Translations under genes and position numbers: made by a program | In this document: in pieces, positions 10,533-21,501 of the stretch | Position numbering within the stretch: position 1 is the stretch's first letter | Layout of the letters: every line of letters begins with the position of its first letter | Assembly (NCBI GenBank): GCA_963082975.1 | Contig: OY720344.1 | Location: 1,116,001-1,180,000, forward strand | Source: Labia minor | Lineage: Eukaryota > Arthropoda > Insecta > Dermaptera > Spongiphoridae | Reading direction: 5' to 3' | DNA length: 64,000 nucleotides | The notes under the pieces: model-generated | What the model was told of the DNA's origin: nothing | Database searches by the model: none | The model's input: the letters and a program-made list of their open reading frames with translations, nothing else

Positions 10533-11161
10533 ATCTTATCTTATTATGCTAGCTAAAATTGTATATATCTATATATGTATCTATATATCTATATATAGCC
10601 ATTGGTTCTCAAAAACCGCTCTAACGATTTTATTCAAATTCACACTAGATATAGTATTTATAAAGAAAAATTAAGTTTTATTGATCATATCTCTTGAAAC
10701 ATACAGCTTCATTATTTATTTCTTAATTAAAAATTATATATGGGTGACGTCAAAAATGGCATCCATTTTGAAATTTTACTCCCGCCTTTTTTTAAAGGAT
10801 ATTGTATTAATATTTTTTTTATATTTAAAATATTTTAAAATTTTTTATTTAATTTCGAAATAAAATTAAAAATATATATTTTAATAATATTTTATAATTA
10901 TAAATTACGCGATATATATTTATCATTCTTCCAATAAAAACAAAATATTCATGCACTTAGAAACATACCTAATAACCCCAAGTTTCATTCATTTTAATCA
11001 GATTGATACAATGATGCAACATTTAATAATTGTAATAAATAATTAAAGAATTGTATATCAGCTCGGTGTCCCAAGTATTAATATTACCAGCCAAACCCAA
11101 TATAATAATGAATTATTTTTTTTAACTTAAGTACCGAGCCGAGGCTCGGGGTCCCGGTACT
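10533..11161 (+). mobile_element. Family C short copy 2, inverted relative to copy 1
   Basis: Starts ATCTTATCTTATTATGCTAGC and ends with the CCGAGCC-GA-GGCTCGG hairpin and GGTCCCGGTACT. It faces copy 1 (8568-9806) head to head across about 725 bases, so the two form a large interrupted inverted repeat. It contains a TGACGTCA-like block also seen in copy 1. Confidence 0.7.
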
Positions 11162-11829
11162 TATTATTATTGTTCAATTAAATATATAATTTTTAAATTA
11201 AATTTTTTTTCAAAACTTGAGTTGGTTTGAGCCCTTAATTTTATAATAATGGAGCTATTTTTCTTTTGGTATTTTAAAAATTGCATAATATATTTGATTA
11301 TTTATGATATTTATATAAAGGTTTATTTAAAATATTTAAATAGTTTTCAAATTTTTACAATATTTTAAATTGTAATACTATATAAATAATTTCTGCCAAG
11401 TGGTGTTTGGAAGGGGAGCGCAGGGGAACGACGTTCCTTTACCTTTTTTCAAAGCCGGAACGAGTTCCACTTCTTTTTAATATCCCGACAACTCCCACTT
11501 AATCTACAGTTAGAATTTTTTTTTTTGGGTTCGTTAATATTTTGTTTAGTAAGAATAAGAAAAAATAAAAATTTATATGGAAAAAAATAGTTTGCTGAAA
11601 ATAGAACTTCTTTGCTCCCACTATGAGTCCTTACTTTTTATTTTATTTTATTTTACCAAAACAAGTCAAATTTTCCAAATGTAAAGAGGCTATCAAACAT
11701 TTCCGACTTTTTTTCAATTTATTCATAATGGGTTCAGACTTTTACACTTATCATTTTCTTTGTGTGCCGCCAAATTTTTATACCGTTAAAAGTGTGCCGC
11801 GGTAAAAAAAGGTTGAGAATCACTGCTTT
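11162..11829. repeat. AT-rich spacer with hAT terminal fragments
   Basis: 11421-11480 starts CAGGGGAACGACGTTCC, like a hAT left end. 11770-11826 ends GTGCCGCGG...GGTTGAGAATCACTG, like a right end of a different hAT family. No matching opposite end or target duplication was found, so both look like solo fragments. Confidence 0.4.
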
Positions 11830-12165
11830 AAAGTATGCATGTTTAGAATGGGGGAGTGGTGGAGAATTGGGTTTGTCTTGATAATTATATATATACTAAA
11901 TTTAATAATATTTATACAAATATTATTACAGAATATAATAATGAGTAATCAGAGTAATAGTGCTGAAGGTCCGGCGGCCATTATATTGTTGAGAATTTGT
12001 ATTTGTTGGCTCATTTCTTCTAGATCAGGAGTATTTTCTACATTCATCGGTGAAGTAAAAATCCTAAAGCAATTCCCAATTGATTACCAAAAACACCCAG
12101 AGTCCCAGAGAACAGACAGAGCTTACTTCTTGTGGACCAATAACATAAAATAACAATATTACTTC
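11830..12165 (-). pseudogene. FLVCR-family transporter fragment with frameshifts
   Basis: The minus strand encodes a diverged piece of a major-facilitator transporter of the FLVCR (haem/choline transporter) family. Visible in order are GPQEVSSVCSLG, VFGNQLGIALGFLL and ENTPDLEEMSQQIQILN, matching the conserved stretch before the family's central loop, then a Pro-rich DKPNSPPLPHS block after a further frame change. The frame breaks twice in the conserved part: an apparent 8-base tandem duplication (CTCTGGGA/CTCTGGGT) after the first block, and a one-base loss after GFLL. No clear splice sites or other exons were found. It is most likely a dead gene fragment rather than an active exon. Confidence 0.6.
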
Positions 12166-13200
12166 TCTATTTATAAGAGTGGGAAGATAATGTTTTATAT
12201 ACAAGAATGGAACAAATATAATAATAAATGTTAATTTTTAGACCTTTATTAATTAATCATATAATCTAGTGAAAATTCCTTTCGACATATTTTCTTTCAG
12301 AATTTACACAATTTGCACAATGATTTGGAAGCTTCTTTGAATACTCCTCTGTTATCAACAGTTTAAGAGCAAATTGTAGGAAACACAATTTTAAGGTAAA
12401 CCTTGTTTTAATAGCCTAATCGTTCTTTATTTGGTTAGAAATCATGGCTGATCAGAAAATCGAATAACCGAGTTTGTTATCAGATTCGTGATAAATTAAG
12501 CATCAAGTGAACTTTACGTCATCTACCTAAAAACTGTGAAGTAAGTAGGGTAGACCAAAAGTTAATATTTGATCCATTCTCGAGAAAGCTCAGATATAAA
12601 ATTAAAATAAAATGAGGCTGATGATGGGATGATCCTTAGATAATTTATATAATGTCAGAAAAATATTGGTCATATGCAACTGACATATATCCTTATGGGT
12701 AATAAAATATAATCATGTAATATGCCTATATCCAAAATGTCTTAGGATTAATAATAAATAATATTTTTTTATTTACAAGTTAATAATAATAAATAAATAT
12801 GAAGATATTCATAAAAATCGTAGTTCATTTTTAACTTAAACATTGAACTTAATAAATATTTAAAAAAAATAATTTTGAATTTAAACCAGCTTATGATGTT
12901 AGTGTAACTACTAAAATGCGCATAAAGCAAACAAATAAATTAATTTGTAAGTATTTCAATTCAAAATAAGATAATTATTCAAAACAGTCACAGGTTTAGA
13001 TATAGGGAAATTATTTAATTAATTATTTATTTAATCTCCAAACCGAACTAAAAATTTATCGGAAATTAGTGAAGCCCTCTTGCATTGGGTGGGTATCGGA
13101 CCTGCCTCACATGTATATTTTAATTAATATTAATATTTATTATTAAATATAATAATAATTCATTAATATTAATAAATATTATAAAATGAAATTTGTGAAT
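12166..13200. other. AT-rich sequence with a SINE-like scrap
   Basis: No gene seen. 13073-13115 (TGGGTGGGTATCGGACCTGCC) resembles the tRNA-like head of the SINE at 31498-31766 and may be a truncated copy. Confidence 0.35.
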
Positions 13201-13639
13201 TTATCTTATCTTATCTTATTATGCTAGCTAAAATTGTATATATCTATCTATTTATCTATATATATTGGTTCTCAAAAACCGCTCTAACGATTTTTTTCAA
13301 ATTCACACTAGATATAGTATTTATAAAGAAAAATTAAGTTTTATTGATGATATCTCTTGAAACATACAGCTTCATTATTAATTTCTTAATTGAAAATTAT
13401 ATATGGAAAACGTCAAAATTGGCATCCATTTTTTAACTGAAATTGTATTAATATTTTTTTTTATTTAAAATATTTTAAAATTTATTATTTAATTTCGAAA
13501 TAAAATTAAAAATATTTATTTTTAATAAAATATATATAGATATTTATTAATCTCTCTCAAAAAAAAAAACAAAAACAAAAACAAAAAAACATACGTCTTG
13601 CTAAGAGAATAAAAAATGTCGTTTTCATCATCTAAGTAT

Positions 13640-13702
13640 TATTAGTCTAATGGGTAGAGCGACTGTCTGACAATTCAACTTCGCAGGATCGAAACCGGCG
13701 GA
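13640..13702 (+). repeat. tRNA-like cassette with A and B boxes
   Basis: Box A-like TAGTCTAATGG at 13643-13653 and box B-like GGATCGAAACC at 13686-13696 have tRNA-like spacing. I could not draw a complete acceptor stem, so this is a tRNA-derived sequence or internal pol III promoter, not a functional tRNA gene. Confidence 0.4.
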
Positions 13703-14112
13703 AAATAGTTTTTTTTTTTTTTAATCTATTATTTTTTAATAAATTACTATTTTATATTTATTTATTCATTGTTCTTTTATTTTATTTTATTAATTAAGTT
13801 TTAGATAGTTTTATAATTTTTAATATTTCTTCACTAAAATATCATTTAATATTTATTAATATTATTTATTTATTATTATTGAGTACCCGAAGTTCCATTC
13901 ATTTTAATCAGATTGATGCAATGATGCAACATTTAATAATAGTAATATTGTAATAAATTTCTATCTTGAAAATTGTTACATATTATTTAGGATATTTTAA
14001 AAACAATTTCTTTCTTTAATATATATATATTCTTAAAATTGAATTTGTTTAAATTTTAACACATATATTCAATAATATAAATATATATAAAATAATATTA
14101 AATTGTATATAA

Positions 14113-14365
14113 TATGTGTGTGTAACGGGCGGACCATTTATTTTATTTGTAATTATATTTAAACCTGGTGAACTCATCCACTGGAATTGGGTCCCAGGAG
14201 GTGCTGCTCAGATGGAGCCCGCCAAAACTAAAAGGGATTCCCCTAAAGATCTTAGCAGCCCTTGGCTCGCTATGATAGACAGTCGTTGGAGTCGTTGTGA
14301 AACCATTGAGCTGATGAGATAGGGCATGGTACTCAATCCTTAAATTTATGTTTATATGTTCCATG
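14113..14365. repeat. GC-richer insert of unknown origin in family C
   Basis: A 73-codon open frame on the minus strand (14364-14143) contains YHALSHQLNGFTTTPTTVYH. It is not recognised. Its base composition differs from the surrounding AT-rich repeat, suggesting a fragment of another transposon. Confidence 0.3.
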
Positions 14366-15137
14366 TTCTGAAATATTTGGTAAATTTATCTTTATTTTTG
14401 TTTTCTTTCTTTCTATTAAACCCGTTAACAATATACAAATATTTTGTGAAAGTTTATTTTTATCAACCCTTATTATCTTGGCGCCCAAATTAAAGTTATA
14501 TCCTTTATCAAATCATTATTATTTATTATTACAATTGTATATAAAAGAATATTTGAATTTGTTTAAATTTTAACACATTTATTCAATCAAGCCACCGCTT
14601 CTTATATCTTATTATTTATATTATAATTATTAAATAAAATTAAAAATATTTGTTATACCGATATCTGTTTTCATTGCATGAACACATATATCCATACATT
14701 AAACTTTTTGTTTATATTTTTTTATTTTTAATTTTTAATAAATTTTCTTTTTTGATATGAGATTTTATTAAAAAATTGTATATCAATATTTTTTAAAGGG
14801 TCGAGCAATAGCTCGGTGTCTCAGGTATTAATATTACCAGCCAAATTCAATAATAATGAATCATTTTTTTTAACTTAAGTACCGAGCCGAGGCTCGGGGT
14901 CCCGGTACTTTTATTTTATTTTACTTATTCAATCTCAAATCCTTTCCTATATTCTTTATCTATAATAGAAAAATAAATAACAGTTATATAATATATCTAC
15001 ATATTATTTATTATATGATTTCTCAAACTTTTATTTTCACAATTTAATACAAGTTTGTAAGAATTTAAATAATAATGAATATTTTTATTTGATAGAACCC
15101 AGGAATGTTTTGTTCTCGATGTTTTTATCTTATTAAT

Positions 15138-15280
15138 AATTTATAATAATATATAATAATAATTAAAAATATTAAGATCAGTTAAAATAAGATGTTTTAG
15201 AACTTAACAAAATATGTATTTATGTTAAATTCATGGTTTCATTTTTTTTCTAAATTCACTTTAAAATTTCAACAATTTTT
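15138..15280. repeat. Direct repeat shared with 22645-22790
   Basis: Both copies contain AAGATCAGTTAAAATAAGA and GAACTTAACAAAATAT. Here the repeat is cut by the start of HINE-B at 15281; at 22790 the sequence continues differently. Class unknown. Confidence 0.55.
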
Positions 15281-15920
15281 ACCGAACGACGATAACGATA
15301 GTAAGGGAGTTATTGTTTTCACACCAAATTTCACATGTGGAGATTTTTACATATCTCCACGAATCATGCATTTTCTTAACAGAAAAAAGTGTTTTTAGCA
15401 TGATGTCTGTCCGTCCGTCTGTCCGTCTGTCCGTCCGTATAGATGTGTACAGCCTGAACAGCTCAACCGATTTTGATGAAATTTGGTATAATTACTTAAT
15501 GCATCAGTGGGATGAATTGATCAACTTTTGGTGCAATTCCGGAAACCGGAAGTGGTAGTATTAGCGATCGACGATAGGAAGGAAAGGGTTATTTTCACAC
15601 CAAAGGAGATTTTTTTATATATCACCACGAATCATGCACTTTGTATTGGTTTTATACTCGAGAAAAATCATATTTATTAGTTTTTTCTTGATTTAAAATT
15701 ATATGACGTCATCCAGCCATTCATGACGTCACAGCCTGGTCTTGCATATATATTATAAATAAAATAAAATTAAAAATGTTTATATTTATTATTTATGTTA
15801 TATTCATATCTGTTTTTTATTATATTAATAGATATATGAAAATTATTTGAAATTGTTTCTGTAGCTGAAAATTAATTTATTTCAAACAGTCGGTCGGTTC
15901 GGACCTGGTCAACACAGGTC
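15281..15920 (+). mobile_element. HINE-B copy 1 (Helentron-associated element)
   Basis: Starts with ACCGAACGAC and ends with GTCGGTCGGT followed by a hairpin (GACCTG...CAGGTC, 15902-15920). The short inverted repeats near both ends, the TCCG-type tandem tract (15410-15440) and the 3' hairpin are the hallmarks of Helentron-associated elements. It also contains paired TGACGTCA motifs (15704-15732). Confidence 0.7.
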
Positions 15921-16061
15921 AACTTATTTAATTAGGTTTTTTTGTTTGAAAAATATTTATTCTTAATTAGATGAATATGTTGCTTAATTTTAAAAATAAA
16001 TATTTAACAGAAACCGTCCTGAAGTAAATAAAATGATATAATAAATTTAAAATTGAATTAC

Positions 16062-16216
16062 CTGCCACGGGATTCCTCCAAATATGAGCAATAATCCATA
16101 GTCAATATAGTATCCTAATTCGCGTCGATCTACAGAACCAATCCAATCCACATCCTGGCTTGTTAACCCCTTAACTACATGTTCATTGAACATTGCAAAA
16201 GGAATCCACACATCCA
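16062..16216 (-). CDS. SLC5A7: Choline transporter exon with apparent 2-base frameshift
   Basis: 155 bases after TATTTTAG, before GTAATTC. The conserved part reads [27 protein letters not shown] and [11 protein letters not shown], ending in phase 0. Entered in the phase left by the previous exon, the first codons read WMC and then lose frame; two extra bases before the PFAM codons explain both the break and the length. Without them translation stops within about 14 codons. Confidence 0.75.
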
Positions 16217-18778
16217 CTAAAATAGAAATTTATTTTTAATTTTTTTTTTTTCAGTTATTTTATTTATTTTAAATAAAAATTATATCGTTTGCTTCTTACC
16301 AATCCAATAAAGATACAAAAAAGCTGAATCACATCTGTATAAGCAACGCTATAAAGTCCGCCAAAGAGAGTGTAGAACACAGCGATACATGCACTCAAAA
16401 TGACCGATGTCTTTTGGTCCATATCAATGATGACACTTCGAGTAGCACCTGTAATCAATATATGAATTTCAATGTCATTTTTTTTAACTTTGGATATTTT
16501 ATGTGAACTTACCTAGAGCGGCAAGAATACCAGCGGCCCAGAATACTTCTCCGCATAGAGCAGGCAGAAAGAGAAGACCCCCCATTCGTTCCCCAAAGGA
16601 ATCTTGAAGTGGGTCCAGCATGGTGATGTATCCCTTTTGTCTCATCTTATTCGCGAAGAAGATTCCGCCTTGGAAGAAATTATCAAAAATGTCAATTTCT
16701 TAAAAATTTTATTATCCAAATATAAAATATTCCCATTAGAATATTATACATTGATATTTTCATTTGTGAAAGAAAACTTTTTTGATTTTTCTAACAGAAA
16801 CTAAAATTAATATTTCTACTTTACAGAATTCCAATCTTGTTGGTAATGGTGTATTCAAAAGTTTTTGGTTGTCGTAATCCTATTCAGCCTAGTATCCCCC
16901 TTCTGGACAACTTTTATCCAATTCCTATATATTCTTGCTCATCGATTCATTTTTCATTAATCAAACTTTCACTTTTTTTTCTTTCTATCCAATTAAAATT
17001 TTTATTATTTAACTATCTTAACTATAGTAAGTGACAAATAAATTTTTAAAATATTTTAATATTAGGTATAATTATATATGAATATAAATATATTCATCAT
17101 TTATTTTCATGATTTATTTAAAATAAAATTACTTTAAAAAATTGTATTTATAACATTTAACGAGTACAAAAATAGAATAATATTTTATTAATATATTTAG
17201 AATGATTCATGAAAAAAATTTCACATATCTTCCATAAATAAGATGAGAAATACCTAATTTTTTTTATAAAATAATAAACTAATAAAAATGTTTTAATTCC
17301 ATATAAGAGGTGAGGTATAAATGAATTTGAATTTTATGAATGGAAGGTGATGGCTTTTGATAAAAAAAATTACAAAATTGCTACATATAATCTCTATTAT
17401 GAATCATTGAACTTTATCGATTCTTTTTTATGGTAATTCTCATAAAAATATATAATTATTAAGAGGATTTAAAAAGAAAATTTAATATCATTGTCTTGGT
17501 TGAATGTATTTATTATTTATGATATTTTTAAAATAATAGAGATAAATTCAAAATTAAATGAGAGACAGATTAAAACCAATATTAATATTGAAAAATATGA
17601 TAAACGAAATATTTTAATAATAAATAAATAAACCTATTTCTAATCATTCTTTTTACTATCACGCCAGAGAATAATGAAATTTAATATAAGGGCATTATTC
17701 AAATTTGGAAGAGGGTCATTACCTACCATGTTTTCATTTTTTTCCCTCTAAACTGACCGTAAAAATAAAGATATATGTTTGATAGTTTTTCACCTGATTA
17801 AAAATTGTATAAAACTGCTATATATAGAATTTCAGCTTGATTGAATCGCTTAAAGTACCGGAATTTTTTTTAACACTGCAAATCACGCGCCAGCACGTGG
17901 CGTGGTACCATCAACAAAGAGACAAATACGCGCAGGTTTAATAAATATTATTTATTAATTTTAATTTATAATTTAATTAATTGAATTTAATTTAAATATA
18001 ATATATGTTATTTAATCCAATTCAAATTGCGAGATAGTCGAGTGGAGACACTCCAACTTATTTTAAATGTTATATTTTTGAAGTGAAACTTCTTTAGCGG
18101 CGTCCTGACATTTGGTTGAGAATGGAGAGTGAATTGAAAAATTGAAATTTCGTAACGCAAGAGAGAAAGAAGATATAGGTATAACGAGTGAGAATGAGAT
18201 AGCCTCTATCTGCGTCTCTCTTTTGTGCTGTCTTTCGTTCTAATCCCCACTCTAGGTCCAAAGTCCATGACACGCATGCGCGCTAGTTAAGTCATATATA
18301 ATTAGCTGGAGTGTCTCCACTCGACTATCTCGCAATTTGAATTGGATTAAATAACATAATATATTATATTTAAATTAAATTTAATTAATTATAAATTATA
18401 AATAATAAATAATAAATATTAAACCAGCGCATGTTTGGCTTTTTGTTGATGGCACCACGTTACGTGTTGGCGCGTGAGATTTGCAGTGTTAAAAAATTAA
18501 TTCTGGTAATTTTAGCGAATCAATCAAGCTGAAATTCTATATATAGCAGTTTTATACAATTATTAATCATGTGAAAAATTATCAAACATATATCTTTATT
18601 TTTACGGTCACTTTAGAGGAAAAAAAATCAAAACGTTGTAGGTAATGACCCTCTTCCGGTTGACCTACATTTCTCAAAAGTTGATAGAAAACTATGAATT
18701 TTGAATAATGTCCATCTAGTAAATTTCATCATTCTAGCTCAAACCGTTTTTGCGTAATCTTGTCTACATACATACACA

Positions 18779-18818
<40 letters not shown>

Positions 18819-20695
18819 GACATTTTTCTCAACCTTAGTGAAAATGATTCAGGAACCTTCAAAACGTATAAAAACATCAAAATCTCAACATCGAAAATTT
18901 TCGTGATCGCAATACTATCTCTGGCGAGATAGTAAAAATTGATATTTATATATATATATATATATATATCGTGAAATAATTAAAATTCTCAAGTCAAATA
19001 TACAGCGTGCACGCATACCGACGCATGTAATTGTGTGTGTGAACATGGTCGGCGATTCACACGCCAACACATACAGTTATGTGCGTCGATGACCATTCAC
19101 GTTATTTATCCGAATCTCAACATTACTTTAACACTACTAAATCAATTTAAAATTATTATTGCATTTAAAACTGCTTTTCTCTACTCCACAGATTTCACTA
19201 TGCCGAAAAAAAATAACGACCAAAATTTAGACGATATTATTTATTTCATACACCGTTCACTACTGGTTTATAGCCACACAGGTGCTAATGCACTTGAACG
19301 AGGCGAAGATAAAATCCCTCTAATTCTCGGGGGAGATTTTAATGTAAATTTTGGATCTGATGATTCGTTGCCGTTGATCAACTTTCTTCGAGAAACATTT
19401 GGTCTGCTTATAAATAACGATCCCAAGGAATCAACAACAAAATCTGGAACTACAATAGATGCTGTTTTTACACGTTATATAGAAAATATCGAATCATGAA
19501 CATATATATCTTATTTTAGTTATCACAAGCCATTAATATCAGTATTACCAATTGAAGCACCAACCGACAATAGTACAGGCAATGTAGATATGATGATAGA
19601 GTAGATAATAATAATAATAAAGCGAATATTTGTTACGAAAATTTTATACTGTTATATGTCTTTCGAAATGATCCCTTTATTTTTCTCTATTTCTCTCTCA
19701 CTCACACTCTCAACTAAAATTTATCTTATTCTCTAGATTGTAAGAAGTTTCACTTCCGCCACGTGTACGATGCTGCACATTTTGCTTTTTTTTTTATTTA
19801 TTTATAATATAGTTATACTCAACAAGGAATTAAGTTAATAATGTAACAAACTAGAATTTATCTCATCTAAACTCATGGTTTTGAAAGGTTTAATTTAATT
19901 TAGCAAGCATTTAGTTTGACATCAGTTTATAAAATATTGTCTTAAAAATCATTGCAGGTTAGTTAGAATTACACCTTTTGAAGTATATTTCTTAAAAAGT
20001 TGAAAATCCATAAAAAAAGACGTCATTAAAAGTTCAAGGGTAACTTTCTTTAATTTTAGATTTGTCACCATTATGTATTAATAATTATTGTGTAATTATC
20101 GAAAGGTTATGCAAAAATTTTATTTGATTTGTTTTATTATATGGACATATGTTAAGTATCTAATAATAATAGTATGAGCGTCCTGAAGTAAAAGGCGAAT
20201 GTTATCATTTGATATGAGAATTTCCATTTGATATATAAATTATCTGGTCTGTTTTGTTTCTAGCACAAAACTAGGATTTTAATATCTGTGAAAAGCATTA
20301 GAAAGAAAATAAAAGAAATAATTCCTTGATTAAATAATCTGGTTGGGTAACTAACTTCAATGGGCGTTATGTATAGAAACAAATTAAAAATTTAAAATTT
20401 ACTTTTTCCATAATATTATCCGAGTTTATTACAACTCAAAATATCCTTAAGAAAATTATTAAAATATTGTATTTTAAATATCTATTATTTTAAAATTATT
20501 TCTTCTATTTGAATAAATACAATTTTATAAAGATTTTATTTTAGAAATTTAATTTTTATTATTCTAATAAAAAATAATCGCACTTACCAAATACGAGACT
20601 CAGGGCATAACCAAAGGGTGCCTGGCACCAGACCAGACCGGAAGTATAAATGGCTTCTGCAGTCCCATTGATGTACCCTCCACCTACCCATGTGG
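16062..20695 (-). CDS. SLC5A7: High-affinity choline transporter, partial (four exons)
   Basis: Four minus-strand exons encode the N-terminal half of a sodium-coupled choline transporter, which loads choline into cholinergic nerve endings for acetylcholine synthesis. In transcript order they are 20695-20588, 16668-16513, 16448-16300 and 16216-16062. Diagnostic blocks are [61 protein letters not shown] and [11 protein letters not shown], close to known SLC5A7 proteins. Splice phases agree between exons except at the last, whose length (155) forces a frame break. The first coding exon upstream and the C-terminal exons downstream were not found in the window. The 3.9-kb intron holds two HINE-A copies and a Helentron endonuclease remnant. 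The locus may be a pseudogene or may contain a sequence error. Confidence 0.85.
16300..16448 (-). CDS. SLC5A7: Choline transporter exon with [11 protein letters not shown]
   Basis: 149 bases, acceptor GATTACAG and donor GTAAG. Encodes [17 protein letters not shown] and [19 protein letters not shown], ending in phase 0 after FIGL. Confidence 0.88.
16513..16668 (-). CDS. SLC5A7: Choline transporter exon with GYITMLDP
   Basis: 156 bases, acceptor TTCCAAG and donor GTAAG, phase 1 to phase 1. Encodes [17 protein letters not shown] and [18 protein letters not shown], matching the intracellular loop and next membrane span of SLC5A7. Confidence 0.88.
16669..17689. other. Choline transporter intron, AT-rich, nothing recognised
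   Basis: No transposon termini, RNA gene or coding frame could be supported here. Confidence 0.5.
17690..18054 (+). mobile_element. HINE-A copy 2, 5'-truncated
   Basis: Carries the 3' two thirds of HINE-A, from GGAAGAGGGTCATTACCTAC to TTGCGAGATAGT and the TGGAG-ACA-CTCCA hairpin. It has no microsatellite. It lies tail to tail with copy 3. Confidence 0.75.
18055..18306. repeat. 250-base spacer between tail-to-tail HINE-A copies
   Basis: Contains TTTTTGAAGTGAAACTTC followed by TTTAGCGGCGT, a short hairpin. The block recurs inverted near 29408-29440, and a similar hairpin is near 19743-19758. It may be the 3' end of a further Helentron-type family. Confidence 0.4.
18307..18935 (-). mobile_element. 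HINE-A copy 3, near complete
   Basis: Reverse orientation: the TGGAGTGTCTCCA hairpin at 18307 is followed by ACTATCTCGCAA, and the other end at 18935 reads CTGGCGAGATAGT. The internal (CA)n tract is at 18773-18813. The two ends carry the same 10-base inverted motif, ACTATCTCGC. Confidence 0.8.
19198..19615 (+). pseudogene. Helentron-type endonuclease remnant
   Basis: The plus frame reads [15 protein letters not shown], then [19 protein letters not shown], and [20 protein letters not shown] frame change later it reads [16 protein letters not shown]. The GDFN block and the TTIDAVF...YF(S)YHKP ending are what I know from the endonuclease domain fused to Rep-helicase proteins of insect Helentrons (Helitron2). 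Only this domain survives; no Rep or PIF1-type helicase was found. It is a plausible relic of the autonomous partner of the HINE families, though a direct link cannot be shown. Confidence 0.6.
19616..20587. other. Choline transporter intron, AT-rich
   Basis: No gene seen. It includes a short GAAGTTTCACTTCC hairpin at 19744-19757. Confidence 0.45.
20588..20695 (-). CDS. SLC5A7: Choline transporter exon, TM2-TM3 region
   Basis: 108 bases, entered in phase 1 after TTTTAG and left before GTAAG. It encodes the [16 protein letters not shown] block and [15 protein letters not shown]. Conservation to the family is very high. A hAT element lies only 53 bases upstream of its acceptor. Confidence 0.88.
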
Positions 20696-20748
20696 CTAAA
20701 ACAAATAATTCACTTAAATTATTTGTATAATTTTTAATTAATGTATGG

Positions 20749-21213
20749 CAGAGGTTCTTAATCTTATGTACTCTGCGGACCCCCACTTGAAAAAATTTTT
20801 TTTGACGGACCCCATTCCAACTTTAGGTACTTTACGTCATTTTATTAGTTAATTTCTGGCTTACGATCTCATAAGAACAAGGATATATGATGAATATTTC
20901 TAACAGTGATTGGTGAATAACGATTTTTTTGCATATTGTAGAACACATTTTATTAGAAATTATAATATTGAAGAAAGAAAATTCTGCTAAATATGAAGAT
21001 GGAAACGGTAGCAATAGTTTTCTTGCACATTTCGTTGAATTTGGGTATTTGATCTCGGTTTCCTCACAAAGCCATGCCATCGCTTCTTTTATATTAAATA
21101 AAGTTTTAACCGACTCATCATTTTCTCGTGCACCTGTACGATGGTTTTGCGGACCCCCAGTAAAGGCTTCGCGGACCCCCAGGGGTCCGCGGACCACAGT
21201 TTAAGAACCTCTG
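20749..21213. mobile_element. hAT non-autonomous element beside an exon
   Basis: Terminal inverted repeats CAGAGGTTCTTAA and TTAAGAACCTCTG, flanked by an exact 8-bp duplication ATGTATGG (20741-20748, 21214-21221). Subterminal GCGGACCCCC blocks occur at both ends. No full transposase; an open frame inside (20929-21204, plus) has no recognised domain. Confidence 0.92.
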
Positions 21214-21352
21214 ATGTATGGTATTCTAATAAATTTTAATTCTAATAGTTTAATACAGCTAATGCTTTCCTATATTTTCTGTATTGAATAAAAAATAAAT
21301 CATGTTTATATATTATGTTTAAAATTAAGACTAATACAATATTTATACATGC

Positions 21353-21390
<38 letters not shown>

Positions 21391-21501
21391 TATTAATGGT
21401 ACAAAAATATCACCAACAAAATCCAAGAACAAATATTTCCACAATTGGATTAATTTAATAGATATTTTTTTTTTTAAATTTTGAGTCTGTTTTGTTTTTT
21501 T

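Larger units (their letters stand above)
13201..14909 (+). mobile_element. Family C long copy 1
   Basis: The ends match the short copies: ATCTTATCTTATTATGCTAGC at the start, the GC hairpin and GGTCCCGGTACT at the end. The interior (about 13550-14020) is shared with the long copy at 28557-30344 and carries a tRNA-like cassette. 14030-14750 is not shared and includes a GC-richer insert. No transposase frame is seen, so it is non-autonomous. Confidence 0.65.

Noticed and set aside
8568..11161. One large foldback transposon with ~630-base inverted ends
   Set aside because: The same ~630-base unit occurs with complete termini elsewhere as single copies, so two inverted insertions are simpler.
18750..18932. 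Open frames encoding His-Thr repeats at CA/TG tracts (also 23399-23625, 28058-28267)
   Set aside because: They are translations of the HINE-A microsatellite; the reading frame is a by-product of a dinucleotide repeat.
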